Shown one piece after another: positions 1 to 4,827 of a stretch of DNA of 5,159 bases. Both the position numbers and the translations under genes were made by a program. Source of the DNA: Clostridiales bacterium. GTDB lineage: Bacteria > Bacillota > Clostridia > Oscillospirales > JAAYXM01. The notes below the pieces were generated by a model. That model was not told the origin of the DNA. It ran no database searches and saw only the letters and a program-made list of their open reading frames with translations. The stretch is from the NCBI GenBank assembly GCA_012515925.1, contig JAAYXM010000239.1, positions 1 through 5,159 on the forward strand, given 5' to 3'. How positions within the stretch are numbered: the first letter of the stretch is position 1; every line of letters starts with the position of its first letter.

Positions 1-1205
1 ATTATCTTAAATTCGGCTTTTCCGCCGGATGAATTCGCTTTGATAACTATAGTTTCGTTATTTGCCGTAAATTTAATCGCATTGTCGATGAGATTGTAGA
101 TTACCTGGTAAATCGCGTCCTCGTTCGCGTTAACCTCGATTGTGTATTCGGAAAGCGAAATATCGATATTAATGCTTTTTTCCTCTATACGTTTTTCAAA
201 ACCGAAAACCGCGCGCCGTATAACCTCGCAGAAATCGAATTTTGTCAGGTTTTGCGGATAGTCCGCCGCCTGCAGGCGGGTTATGTCAAGCATGCGGCTG
301 ACAAGCCGGTTAAGCCTTCTGATTTCGCTTGAGATTATCTCGAGATAATGCCTCTCCTTTTCCTTCGGTACGGTACCGTCTAAAATACCGTCCACAAATC
401 CGCCGATGGATGTCATCGGAGAGCGAAGCTCGTGAGAGACGTTCTCTAAAAAACTGCGGCGCAGCTTCTCGGCCTTCTCAATTGACCCTGCCATGCCGTT
501 AAACGCCGCCGACAACTCACCGATTTCGTCGTTTGTTGTTACCGGGACGCGCGCGTCATACTTTCCCATTGCGAATTCCCGCGCGGTCGTCGATATTCGC
601 TTTAAGGGCTTTGTCATGCTCCGGACGACGAGATAGCACGTAATCGCGGAAATCAGAAATACGAAAATCGCCGAGAACAAAAACATCTTGAGTATATCAT
701 ACAAAAGCTCCCTGACGGTAACCATCGACGTCGTGACGAACACGCCACCGAGATTATGCCCGAATTCGCTTTTTATCGGGATTCCCACCGTATAGTTCTG
801 ACCGCTGTATATGCCGTTTAACGTACCGATGTTAACGTAGCTGCTGTCGGAAAAAAGCTTCTGGGTAATCTCCGCGTCGAGATATATTCCGACAAAGCCC
901 GCGCCGGTATCGTCCGAGCTGAGAAGCACCTGTCCCGTTGTGTCGCAAATCAGTACATGGTTTTTTCCGCCGTTTGTCAGAAAGCTCAGCATGCTGCGGA
1001 AAACCCGCTCCCGCAGTATCGAGTAGTCAATCATGTACTCGTCCGCGATCTCGGCGATCAGCATCGCCGTATTCTCGAGGCTCTCGTGCTTTTCGCCGAT
1101 TGAGTATTTATAAAGCTGAAACGAAAGACCGCCGCCGAGTACCATGAGGCTCAGAAGCACCAATACCGCGGTGGTTATAAAGTATTTTCCCAGCAAGGTT
1201 TTCAT
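1..1205 (-). CDS. Sensor histidine kinase, partial (C-terminus beyond left edge)
   Basis: Membrane sensor kinase that should autophosphorylate on a histidine and pass phosphate to the response regulator encoded just upstream. My translation gives 401 residues from ATG at 1205. TM1 lies at about residues 7-29, an extracytoplasmic sensor region at about 30-170, and TM2 at about 172-195. A HAMP linker follows (about 195-245, with KPLKRI and NDEIGELSAAFN). The HisKA H-box is FLENVSHELRSPMTS with phospho-acceptor His258, and the N-box of the HATPase domain is YNLIDNAIKFT at about 370-380. The G1, F and G2 boxes would lie beyond the edge, so the protein is cut by the window, not visibly broken. The start overlaps the regulator stop as ATGA, with only a weak SD (AGGG) upstream, which implies translational coupling. 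The sensed signal cannot be told; the sensor region shows no motif I recognise. Confidence 0.95.
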   Translation of the reverse strand, partial: MKTLLGKYFITTAVLVLLSLMVLGGGLSFQLYKYSIGEKHESLENTAMLIAEIADEYMIDYSILRERVFRSMLSFLTNGGKNHVLICDTTGQVLLSSDDTGAGFVGIYLDAEITQKLFSDSSYVNIGTLNGIYSGQNYTVGIPIKSEFGHNLGGVFVTTSMVTVRELLYDILKMFLFSAIFVFLISAITCYLVVRSMTKPLKRISTTAREFAMGKYDARVPVTTNDEIGELSAAFNGMAGSIEKAEKLRRSFLENVSHELRSPMTSIGGFVDGILDGTVPKEKERHYLEIISSEIRRLNRLVSRMLDITRLQAADYPQNLTKFDFCEVIRRAVFGFEKRIEEKSINIDISLSEYTIEVNANEDAIYQVIYNLIDNAIKFTANNETIVIKANSSGGKAEFKI

Positions 1206-1915
1206 ACGCTCTGCCCTGTTCCGCCGTCCGAAACCGTTTCGAATTTATAGCCCACGCCCCAAACCGTTTTGAGCGACCATTTGTCGCTCGCGCCGTCGAT
1301 TTTCTCCCTCAGACGCTTAACGTGCACGTCAACCGTACGCGAATCGCCGAAATACTCAAACCCCCAGACGTCGTCAAGAAGCTGGTTTCGCGTGAAAACC
1401 CGGTTAGGCGAGGACGCGAGATAGTTTAAAAGCTCAAGCTCCTTGGGCGGCATGTCCACCTTTTTACCGTTAATCGTAACCTCGTACGCGTCCATGTCGA
1501 TTTTAAGGTTGTCATAAACCAATACCTTCTGGCGCGCGTTCCTGCTTTTCCCGTCGTAACGCCGGAGCACCGCGTGGATTCTCGCGATAACCTCTTTCAT
1601 CTCAAAGGGCTTTGATATATAATCGTCCGCGCCCATTTCAAGCCCCATGACCTTGTCAAACGTATCGTCCTTTGCCGTAAGCATAATTATCGGCGTTGAG
1701 TCCTTCGCGCGTATCTCGCGGCAGACGCTCCAGCCGTCCATAATAGGGAGCATTATGTCAAGCAGTACAATATCGGGGCGCTCATCGAAAAACATTTTAA
1801 GCCCGGCCTTGCCGTCGGACGCAATAAACGCCCTATACCCTTCCTTTTCGAGGTAAAGCCTGATTAACTCTGCAATATTATTATCGTCCTCGATGATTAA
1901 TACCTTTGTCGCCAT
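1202..1915 (-). CDS. OmpR/PhoB-family response regulator
   Basis: DNA-binding transcription regulator, partner of the kinase it overlaps. It has 237 residues, the usual length for the family. The receiver domain (about 3-117) has the acidic pair Glu9/Asp10, phospho-acceptor Asp53 in VLLDIMLP, Thr80 in MLTAKDD, Tyr99, and Lys102 in the SKPF motif. The C-terminal winged helix (about 135-230) shows the typical RTVDVHVKRLREKI recognition region and the wing VWGVGYKFE. An in-frame ATG at 1960 would add 15 residues (MPFHIVYNIKRMVRF) that do not belong to the receiver fold. I prefer ATG at 1915 because MATKVLIIEDD begins the beta-1 strand as usual and an extended SD (AAGGATGGTGA) precedes it. The target genes are unknown; autoregulation is plausible from repeats in the upstream gap. 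Confidence 0.96.
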   Translation of the reverse strand: MATKVLIIEDDNNIAELIRLYLEKEGYRAFIASDGKAGLKMFFDERPDIVLLDIMLPIMDGWSVCREIRAKDSTPIIMLTAKDDTFDKVMGLEMGADDYISKPFEMKEVIARIHAVLRRYDGKSRNARQKVLVYDNLKIDMDAYEVTINGKKVDMPPKELELLNYLASSPNRVFTRNQLLDDVWGFEYFGDSRTVDVHVKRLREKIDGASDKWSLKTVWGVGYKFETVSDGGTGQSV

Positions 1916-1920
1916 AAACC

Positions 1921-1931
1921 TCACCATCCTT
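1921..1931 (-). promoter_or_regulatory. Extended Shine-Dalgarno deciding the regulator start
   Basis: Read on the minus strand this is AAGGATGGTGA, a one-base-interrupted match to the ideal AAGGAGGTGA. It sits 5 bp before ATG at 1915. It lies inside the reading frame of the longer alternative start at 1960, which supports the shorter protein. Confidence 0.6.
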
Positions 1932-1936
1932 TTTAT

Positions 1937-1967
1937 ATTATACACAATATGGAATGGCAATAGTTAA
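1937..1967 (-). promoter_or_regulatory. Possible promoter of the two-component operon
   Basis: On the minus strand there is a perfect TATAAT at 1942-1937. The best -35 candidate is TTAACT at 1967-1962 (4 of 6 matches to TTGACA), with a long 19-bp spacer. Transcription would begin near 1930, giving a very short leader that may cut into the SD. The -10 is good and the -35 is poor, which fits a promoter needing an activator or one that is only incidental. Read-through from the ttcA-like gene upstream is the alternative. Confidence 0.35.
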
Positions 1968-1987
1968 TTTTTTGTAAAACGTTAATT
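1963..1987. repeat. Direct repeat GTTAATT x2, candidate regulator site
   Basis: GTTAATT occurs at 1963-1969 and again at 1981-1987, 18 bp apart start to start, in an AT-rich stretch. The first copy overlaps the candidate -35 of the response-regulator promoter. OmpR-family regulators bind direct repeats, but usually about 10-11 bp apart, so the link to autoregulation is only a suggestion. Confidence 0.3.
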
Positions 1988-2025
1988 GTTCGCGCAGGCA
2001 CAACAGCCGGACATACAGTTTGCGA

Positions 2026-2745
2026 TTATAAGCTGTCCGGGGCCCAGCCGGGCAGCGGCAGTCTTTTGAATGAACCGAAAACACGCTTGCTGTAGCCCGG
2101 GTAGCGTTTATTCAATTCATGAAGCAGCTCTTTTATCTCCTGCCGTTTTGTCTTGCCGTTTACGGGACACGGGTTTTTAACAACCGGAAGCCCGTGTTTT
2201 TTTACGGCGCCGGATATCACGGCTTCGGTCACGTACAGCATGGGGCGGATAAGCGTAATTTTCTTTTTGTCCAGATAAGTAACCGGCATGAAGCAGGATA
2301 TTCGGCCCTCAAATACCTGAGACAGCATAAACGTCTCAACCGCGTCGTCGAAGTGATGCCCGAGCGCGACCTTTCTGCAGCCGAGGGACAGCGCGTTGTT
2401 ATGCAGGATTCCCCTTCGCAGCTTGGCGCACAGCGAGCAGGGGTTTGTCTCCCGACGGATATCGAAAATCAGCCGCTTAAGCTGGGTTCTGACTATCGTA
2501 TGCGGTACGCCGAGGTCATCGCACAGCCGGCTTACGGGCGAAAAATCCGTCCCGGGTATGCCCATATCGATAGATACGGCGCAAAGCTCGTAATCCACCG
2601 GATAAAACTCCCTGAGCTTCGCGAGCGCGGTAAGCGTCAAGATCGAGTCCTTGCCGCCCGAAACCCCCACGGCAATCCTGTCGCCTTTTGATATCATACC
2701 GTAATCCTGTACGCATTTTCTGACAAGGCCCAATATCCTCTGCAT
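2026..2745 (-). CDS. TtcA-like PP-loop ATPase (tRNA 2-thiolation family)
   Basis: A 239-residue cytoplasmic protein of the TtcA/TilS/TtuA adenine-nucleotide alpha-hydrolase group. Such enzymes adenylate a tRNA base and replace oxygen with sulfur; E. coli TtcA makes 2-thiocytidine at position 32 with a [4Fe-4S] cluster. Visible here are the PP-loop SGGKDS (29-34), a CSLC pair (Cys103, Cys106) in NPCSLCAKLRRG, the GHHFDD motif (129-134), and a third cysteine, Cys193, in NPCPVNGKTKR. Three cysteines with this spacing match cluster binding in TtcA and argue against TilS. It is clearly shorter than E. coli TtcA (about 311 residues), with a short N-terminus before the PP-loop. Short forms are common in Firmicutes and their exact substrate is not certain, so I give no symbol. 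ATG at 2745 follows GGAAGG at 2759-2754. It is divergent from rplM and upstream of the two-component genes. Confidence 0.88.
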   Translation of the reverse strand: MQRILGLVRKCVQDYGMISKGDRIAVGVSGGKDSILTLTALAKLREFYPVDYELCAVSIDMGIPGTDFSPVSRLCDDLGVPHTIVRTQLKRLIFDIRRETNPCSLCAKLRRGILHNNALSLGCRKVALGHHFDDAVETFMLSQVFEGRISCFMPVTYLDKKKITLIRPMLYVTEAVISGAVKKHGLPVVKNPCPVNGKTKRQEIKELLHELNKRYPGYSKRVFGSFKRLPLPGWAPDSL

Positions 2746-2753
2746 ATGCTTTT

Positions 2754-2759
2754 CCTTCC
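2754..2759 (-). promoter_or_regulatory. Shine-Dalgarno of the ttcA-like gene
   Basis: GGAAGG on the minus strand, 8 bp before ATG at 2745. It supports this start over a longer protein. Confidence 0.7.
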
Positions 2760-2763
2760 AAAA

Positions 2764-2782
2764 GAAATTTTAATTTCGAAAT
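2764..2782. repeat. Overlapping AT-rich palindromes in ttcA-like leader
   Basis: GAAATT-TT-AATTTC (2764-2777) and the perfect 10-bp palindrome ATTTCGAAAT (2773-2782) overlap just upstream of the ttcA-like SD. They could be an operator or a weak leader hairpin, or chance in AT-rich DNA. Confidence 0.3.
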
Positions 2783-2830
2783 CGAGAAATAGAGAGAACG
2801 GGAGAGATATCGAGAGAATTCGCGAGTTTG
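2781..2830. repeat. Five decamers with GAG in the same helical phase
   Basis: Five consecutive 10-bp units from 2781 to 2830 each carry GAG at unit positions 4-6. GAGAGA is exact at 2792-2797, 2802-2807 and 2812-2817, with weaker flanking copies (CGAGAA, GCGAG). The block lies across the putative ttcA-like promoter -10 and start region. It may be slippage-derived low-complexity DNA or a phased binding array. Confidence 0.55.
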
Positions 2831-2834
2831 TCAA
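2806..2834 (-). promoter_or_regulatory. Possible promoter of the ttcA-like gene
   Basis: On the minus strand a perfect TTGACA (2834-2829) stands exactly 17 bp from GATATC (2811-2806), which matches TATAAT at only three positions. The spacing is ideal but the -10 is poor. Transcription would start near 2800, giving a leader of about 55 nt made of repeated pyrimidine (UCUCUC) blocks and AT-rich sequence. Confidence 0.4.
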
Positions 2835-2864
2835 GATGTAAATTAAATTCTCATAAAAAATATA

Positions 2865-2893
2865 TTGACATATAGATTTATATATGTTATAAC
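2865..2893 (+). promoter_or_regulatory. Strong housekeeping promoter for rplM-rpsI
   Basis: A perfect TTGACA at 2865-2870 is followed by a 17-bp spacer and TATAAC at 2888-2893, which is preceded by TGT and so forms an extended -10. This is the best promoter in the window and suits a ribosomal protein operon. Transcription should start at about 2899-2901, leaving a leader of about 100 nt before the rplM start. Confidence 0.85.
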
Positions 2894-2900
2894 TTTAATG

Positions 2901-2983
2901 CTTGTTTAAGACGTAGGCGCAAGTTGGCTTGTCCGTGTCCGCATCGGCGGGCGCGGCTGACTCTTTCCGCCTTACCTATATAG
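2901..2983 (+). ncRNA. Structured rplM leader, likely L13 autoregulatory leader
   Basis: The RNA between promoter and SD folds on paper into a three-way junction. The closing stem pairs 2913-2919 (GTAGGCG) with 2968-2975 (CGCCTTAC), leaving one bulged T at 2972. Inside it are a small hairpin CAAG-TTGG-CTTG (2920-2931), directly abutting the closing stem, and a continuous 10-bp stem, 2933-2942 with 2947-2956, closed by the tetraloop ATCG and containing two G-T wobbles. A palindrome CTATATAG (2976-2983) follows, before the SD. Rfam describes an L13 leader family upstream of rplM-rpsI in low-GC Gram-positive bacteria, where L13 is thought to repress its own operon. Position and context match; I could not score it against the model. 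I see no intrinsic terminator inside, so control would more likely act on translation. Confidence 0.72.
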
Positions 2984-2990
2984 TATGATT

Positions 2991-2996
2991 GGAGGT
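2991..2996 (+). promoter_or_regulatory. Shine-Dalgarno deciding the TTG start of rplM
   Basis: GGAGGT lies 7 bp before TTG at 3004. The next in-frame ATG (3016) would be 19 bp away, which is too far, and an in-frame TTG at 2989 would overlap the SD itself. The site therefore selects 3004. Confidence 0.85.
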
Positions 2997-3003
2997 CACA
3001 AAA

Positions 3004-3441
3004 TTGTCAACACCGATGGCAAACAAAAACACGGTCCAACGCAAATGGTATATTCTCGACGCGGCGAACAAGCCCCTGGGCAAGACGGCGGCGCAGGCCG
3101 CGGTATTGCTTCGCGGTAAACATAAAACGGACTTTACCCCCCATGTGGATTGCGGCGATTTCGTAATAGTTTTAAATACCGAGAAAGCCGTTCTGACCGG
3201 TAAAAAGCTGGACCAGAAATACTACAGGACACATTCGGGATATGTCGGCGGCCTTAAAGAGGTTAAATACCGCCTGCTTATGCAGTCAAAGCCCGAGTTC
3301 GCGATGTTTCTCGCGGTTAAAGGAATGCTGCCGAAAAACAGCCTTGGGAGAAGTGCCATAAAACGCCTTAAGACGTTCAAGGGCGGCGAACACAGCCATG
3401 CGGCGCAAAAGCCGATTGAATACACCGGGGAGGTAAGATAA
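3004..3441 (+). CDS. rplM: Ribosomal protein L13 (uL13)
   Basis: Large-subunit protein that binds 23S rRNA early in 50S assembly. From TTG at 3004 the product is 145 residues, normal for the family (about 142-148). It starts MSTPMANKNTVQRKWYILDA, matching the usual Firmicutes N-terminus. Conserved blocks follow: LRGKHKTDFTPHVDCGDFVIV, VLTGKK, YYRTHSGYVGGLKE, and the signature AVKGMLPKNSLGRSAIKRLK. The C-terminal GGEHSHAAQKP is the usual EHPH-A-QP region with Ser in place of Pro. It is transcribed from the strong promoter at 2865-2893 through a structured leader that probably senses free L13. Its TAA shares one base with the rpsI ATG (TAATG), so the two are translated in near-equal amounts. 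The start choice rests on the SD at 2991-2996 and on family alignment from memory. Confidence 0.97.
   Translation: MSTPMANKNTVQRKWYILDAANKPLGKTAAQAAVLLRGKHKTDFTPHVDCGDFVIVLNTEKAVLTGKKLDQKYYRTHSGYVGGLKEVKYRLLMQSKPEFAMFLAVKGMLPKNSLGRSAIKRLKTFKGGEHSHAAQKPIEYTGEVR
3427..3433 (+). promoter_or_regulatory. Shine-Dalgarno of rpsI inside rplM
   Basis: GGGGAGG lies within the last codons of rplM, 7 bp before the rpsI ATG at 3441. It gives rpsI its own strong ribosome site in addition to TAATG coupling. Confidence 0.8.
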
Positions 3442-3845
3442 TGTATCAACCGAAGAAACCTTATTTTTACGGCACGGGCAGGAGAAAATCCTCCGTCGCC
3501 AGAGTACATGTCTATCCTAACGGCAGCGGTCAGATAACCGTTAATAAACGTACAATAGACAATTATTTCGGCCTTGACACTTTAAAGCTCATAGTTCGTC
3601 AGCCGCTGATGGCCACCGATACGGTCGGCAAGGTTGACATTGACGCGAAGGTCATAGGCGGCGGCTACACCGGACAGGCGGGCGCAATCCGCCTTGGTAT
3701 CGCCCGCGCGCTGCTCAGTTTAAACGAAGAGTTCAGGCCGGTTCTCAAGAAAGCCGGTTTCCTCACGCGCGACCCGAGAATGAAAGAGCGCAAGAAATAC
3801 GGTCTTAAAGCGGCTCGCCGCGCACCGCAGTTCTCAAAGAGATAA
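3441..3845 (+). CDS. rpsI: Ribosomal protein S9 (uS9)
   Basis: Small-subunit protein whose C-terminal tail reaches the P-site tRNA in the 30S head. The 134 residues (family about 130) begin MYQPKKPYFYGTGRRKSSVARV, with the conserved GTGRRK-S-ARV block. The middle has INVNKR-like ITVNKRTIDNYF and the family signature GGGYTGQAGAIRLGIARAL. The protein ends LTRDPRMKERKKYGLKAARR followed by APQFSKR, the canonical tail whose last Arg contacts tRNA. It is second gene of the rplM-rpsI pair, overlaps rplM by one base, and should follow its regulation. There is nothing abnormal in length or motifs. Confidence 0.98.
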   Translation: MYQPKKPYFYGTGRRKSSVARVHVYPNGSGQITVNKRTIDNYFGLDTLKLIVRQPLMATDTVGKVDIDAKVIGGGYTGQAGAIRLGIARALLSLNEEFRPVLKKAGFLTRDPRMKERKKYGLKAARRAPQFSKR

Positions 3846-3866
3846 AAAATCAAATTGGATATGCAT

Positions 3867-3899
3867 TACTGGGATATGCTTTTACGGCATATCCCAGTA
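3867..3899 (+). terminator. Perfect 13-bp hairpin after rpsI, probable operon end
   Basis: TACTGGGATATGC (3867-3879) pairs perfectly with GCATATCCCAGTA (3887-3899) around a 7-nt loop, 21 nt past the rpsI stop. Position suggests an operon terminator, but the downstream bases (GTAGTTAGGAAATAG) are not a T-tract. It may instead be a 3'-end stabiliser or a Rho-independent signal of atypical form. An extra copy of GGATATGC at 3858-3865 could compete for the right arm. Confidence 0.5.
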
Positions 3900-3926
3900 G
3901 TAGTTAGGAAATAGTTATTAGTAGTC
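3896..3926. repeat. TAGTTA/TAGTAG short tandem-like repeats
   Basis: The stretch following the hairpin reads as degenerate units AGTAG, TAGTTAG, ATAGTTATTAG and TAGTC; TAGTTA is exact at 3901-3906 and 3912-3917. It resembles short, heptamer-like intergenic repeats seen in some bacterial genomes. It is non-coding as far as I can see. Confidence 0.35.
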
Positions 3927-3944
3927 AGCAGACGAAGGAAACGG

Positions 3945-3972
3945 TGGACTGAGTTCCCCCCTGTATTATAAT
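3945..3972 (+). promoter_or_regulatory. Possible promoter of the HAD phosphatase gene
   Basis: TGGACT (3945-3950, 4 of 6 matches to TTGACA) stands 16 bp before a perfect TATAAT (3967-3972). Initiation near 3979 would leave a leader of only about 14 nt that starts at the SD. The good -10 supports independent transcription after the rpsI hairpin, while the -35 is weak. Confidence 0.4.
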
Positions 3973-3980
3973 AACCGAAC

Positions 3981-3985
3981 GGAGG
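3981..3985 (+). promoter_or_regulatory. Shine-Dalgarno deciding the TTG start of the HAD gene
   Basis: GGAGG sits 7 bp before TTG at 3993. The first in-frame ATG is at codon 13, inside motif I, so it cannot be the start. This fixes the TTG. Confidence 0.8.
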
Positions 3986-3992
3986 TTTAAGT

Positions 3993-4664
3993 TTGGGCAG
4001 GACACGGATAAAAGGCGCGATTTTCGACATGGACGGAACGGTTATAGATTCCATGAAAATCTGGATTTCTCTCGGCGAACGGTTCCTTCAAGCCGTCAAT
4101 ATAACCCCGCCCGCTGATTTAGACGAGCAAATCCGGAATTTAACCCTGCATGAAACTGCCGAATTTCTCGTAAACGAGCTGAAAATCCCGTACTCCGTCG
4201 GGGAATTGGAGCGGCAGATAGTCGGGTTTATTACCGACGCTTATTTTAATTACATACCCGAAAAGCCTGGTATTCGGCTTTTGCTTGAATACTTAAGAGA
4301 GAATAACGTCAGAATGTGCGTCGCTACGAACACAGACTCGCCGCTCGCGCGTCCGGCTCTCGAACGTCTTGATTTAATGAAATACTTTGAGTTTATTATA
4401 ACCTGCTCCGACGTGAAATCGGGCAAGGATAAGCCGGTTATATTCAACGAGGCTTTAATCAGACTCGGTACGGATTTACCGGAAACAACAGTATTCGAGG
4501 ACGCGCTGTACGCGGTAAAAACCGCTAAATCCGCGGGCTTTCGGGTAATCGGCGTCTATGACGATACGGCGGCGAACGACACGGATGAAATTAAATCCAT
4601 ATGCGACGCGTATATCAGAGACTACACCGATGACTTAGAGCTTTTTAAAAAAGAGTTCTTTTAA
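3993..4664 (+). CDS. HAD-superfamily phosphatase, subfamily IA-like
   Basis: Cytoplasmic haloacid-dehalogenase-fold hydrolase of 223 residues, expected to remove phosphate from a small metabolite through an aspartyl-phosphate. Motif I is FDMDGTVIDS, with nucleophile Asp12 and acid/base Asp14. Motif II is CVATNTD, with Thr112. The motif III Lys is Lys145 in SGKDKP, and motif IV is VFEDALYAVKTAKSAGF, with Glu169/Asp170. The helical cap inserted after motif I (about residues 20-90) places it with beta-phosphoglucomutase/phosphoglycolate-phosphatase relatives. The cap lacks anything that tells me the substrate, so neither mutase nor phosphatase specificity is claimed. All catalytic residues are present. 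It follows the ribosomal operon on the same strand at 147 bp, with a hairpin and a possible promoter between, so it is likely a separate unit. The TTG start is set by the SD at 3981-3985. Confidence 0.93.
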   Translation: MGRTRIKGAIFDMDGTVIDSMKIWISLGERFLQAVNITPPADLDEQIRNLTLHETAEFLVNELKIPYSVGELERQIVGFITDAYFNYIPEKPGIRLLLEYLRENNVRMCVATNTDSPLARPALERLDLMKYFEFIITCSDVKSGKDKPVIFNEALIRLGTDLPETTVFEDALYAVKTAKSAGFRVIGVYDDTAANDTDEIKSICDAYIRDYTDDLELFKKEFF

Positions 4665-4715
4665 CATATGACCTTTAATAAGCGCTTGTACCAATCGATT
4701 CGTTGTTAAATAAAC

Positions 4716-4748
4716 TGTTGCTGCTCCCCCCGTCGGGGAGCAGCAACA
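4716..4748. terminator. Perfect 14-bp GC-rich hairpin after the HAD gene
   Basis: TGTTGCTGCTCCCC (4716-4729) pairs perfectly with GGGGAGCAGCAACA (4735-4748) around a CCGTC loop, 51 nt after the HAD stop. Its strength and place suggest a terminator. On the plus strand the following bases are AAGTATCAAAC, with no T-tract. On the minus strand the tail reads GTTTATTTAAC, a partial T-run, so it may work better for leftward transcription or in both directions. Confidence 0.5.
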
Positions 4749-4798
4749 AAGTATCAAACAGCTTGATGAAACGTTTATGTTCGAGACCGTAAAACCAC

Positions 4799-4827
4799 TT
4801 GTGAAGCGCAGGTTTTAGCGTCATAAT
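4799..4827 (+). promoter_or_regulatory. Possible promoter of the YgjV-like gene
   Basis: TTGTGA (4799-4804, 4 of 6) is 17 bp before CATAAT (4822-4827, 5 of 6). Initiation near 4834 would give a leader of about 22 nt. The palindrome GTCATAATGAC (4820-4830) covers the -10 and could be an operator. Both elements are modest matches. Confidence 0.45.

Noticed and set aside
938..1147. A 69-codon plus-strand frame, rich in Arg and Ser
   Set aside because: It is antisense to the sensor region of the histidine kinase; its composition is typical of a shadow frame.
1916..1960. Longer start of the response regulator at ATG 1960
   Set aside because: It adds 15 residues outside the receiver fold, places the strong SD inside the gene, and runs through the candidate -10.
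2007..2040. Inverted repeat CCGGACA / TGTCCGG at the end of the ttcA-like gene as a terminator
   Set aside because: Only 7 bp with a 20-nt loop, it overlaps the stop codon and has no T-tract on the minus strand. It may be chance, so the ttcA-like transcript could read into the two-component genes.
2119..2691. A 190-codon open frame on the plus strand
   Set aside because: It is fully antisense to the TtcA-like gene, which has all family motifs and an SD. The plus-strand translation shows no recognisable domain and no good start site.
2957..2971. Alternative hairpin GGCGG/CCGCC in the rplM leader as an attenuator terminator
   Set aside because: It is short, has a 16-nt loop, and is followed by no T-run; the three-way junction is better paired.
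2989..3003. Longer start of rplM at TTG 2989
   Set aside because: That TTG overlaps the GGAGGT ribosome site and would add five residues not typical of L13.
3222..3509. A 95-codon minus-strand frame across rplM-rpsI
   Set aside because: It is antisense to two unmistakable ribosomal protein genes and has no SD or domain.
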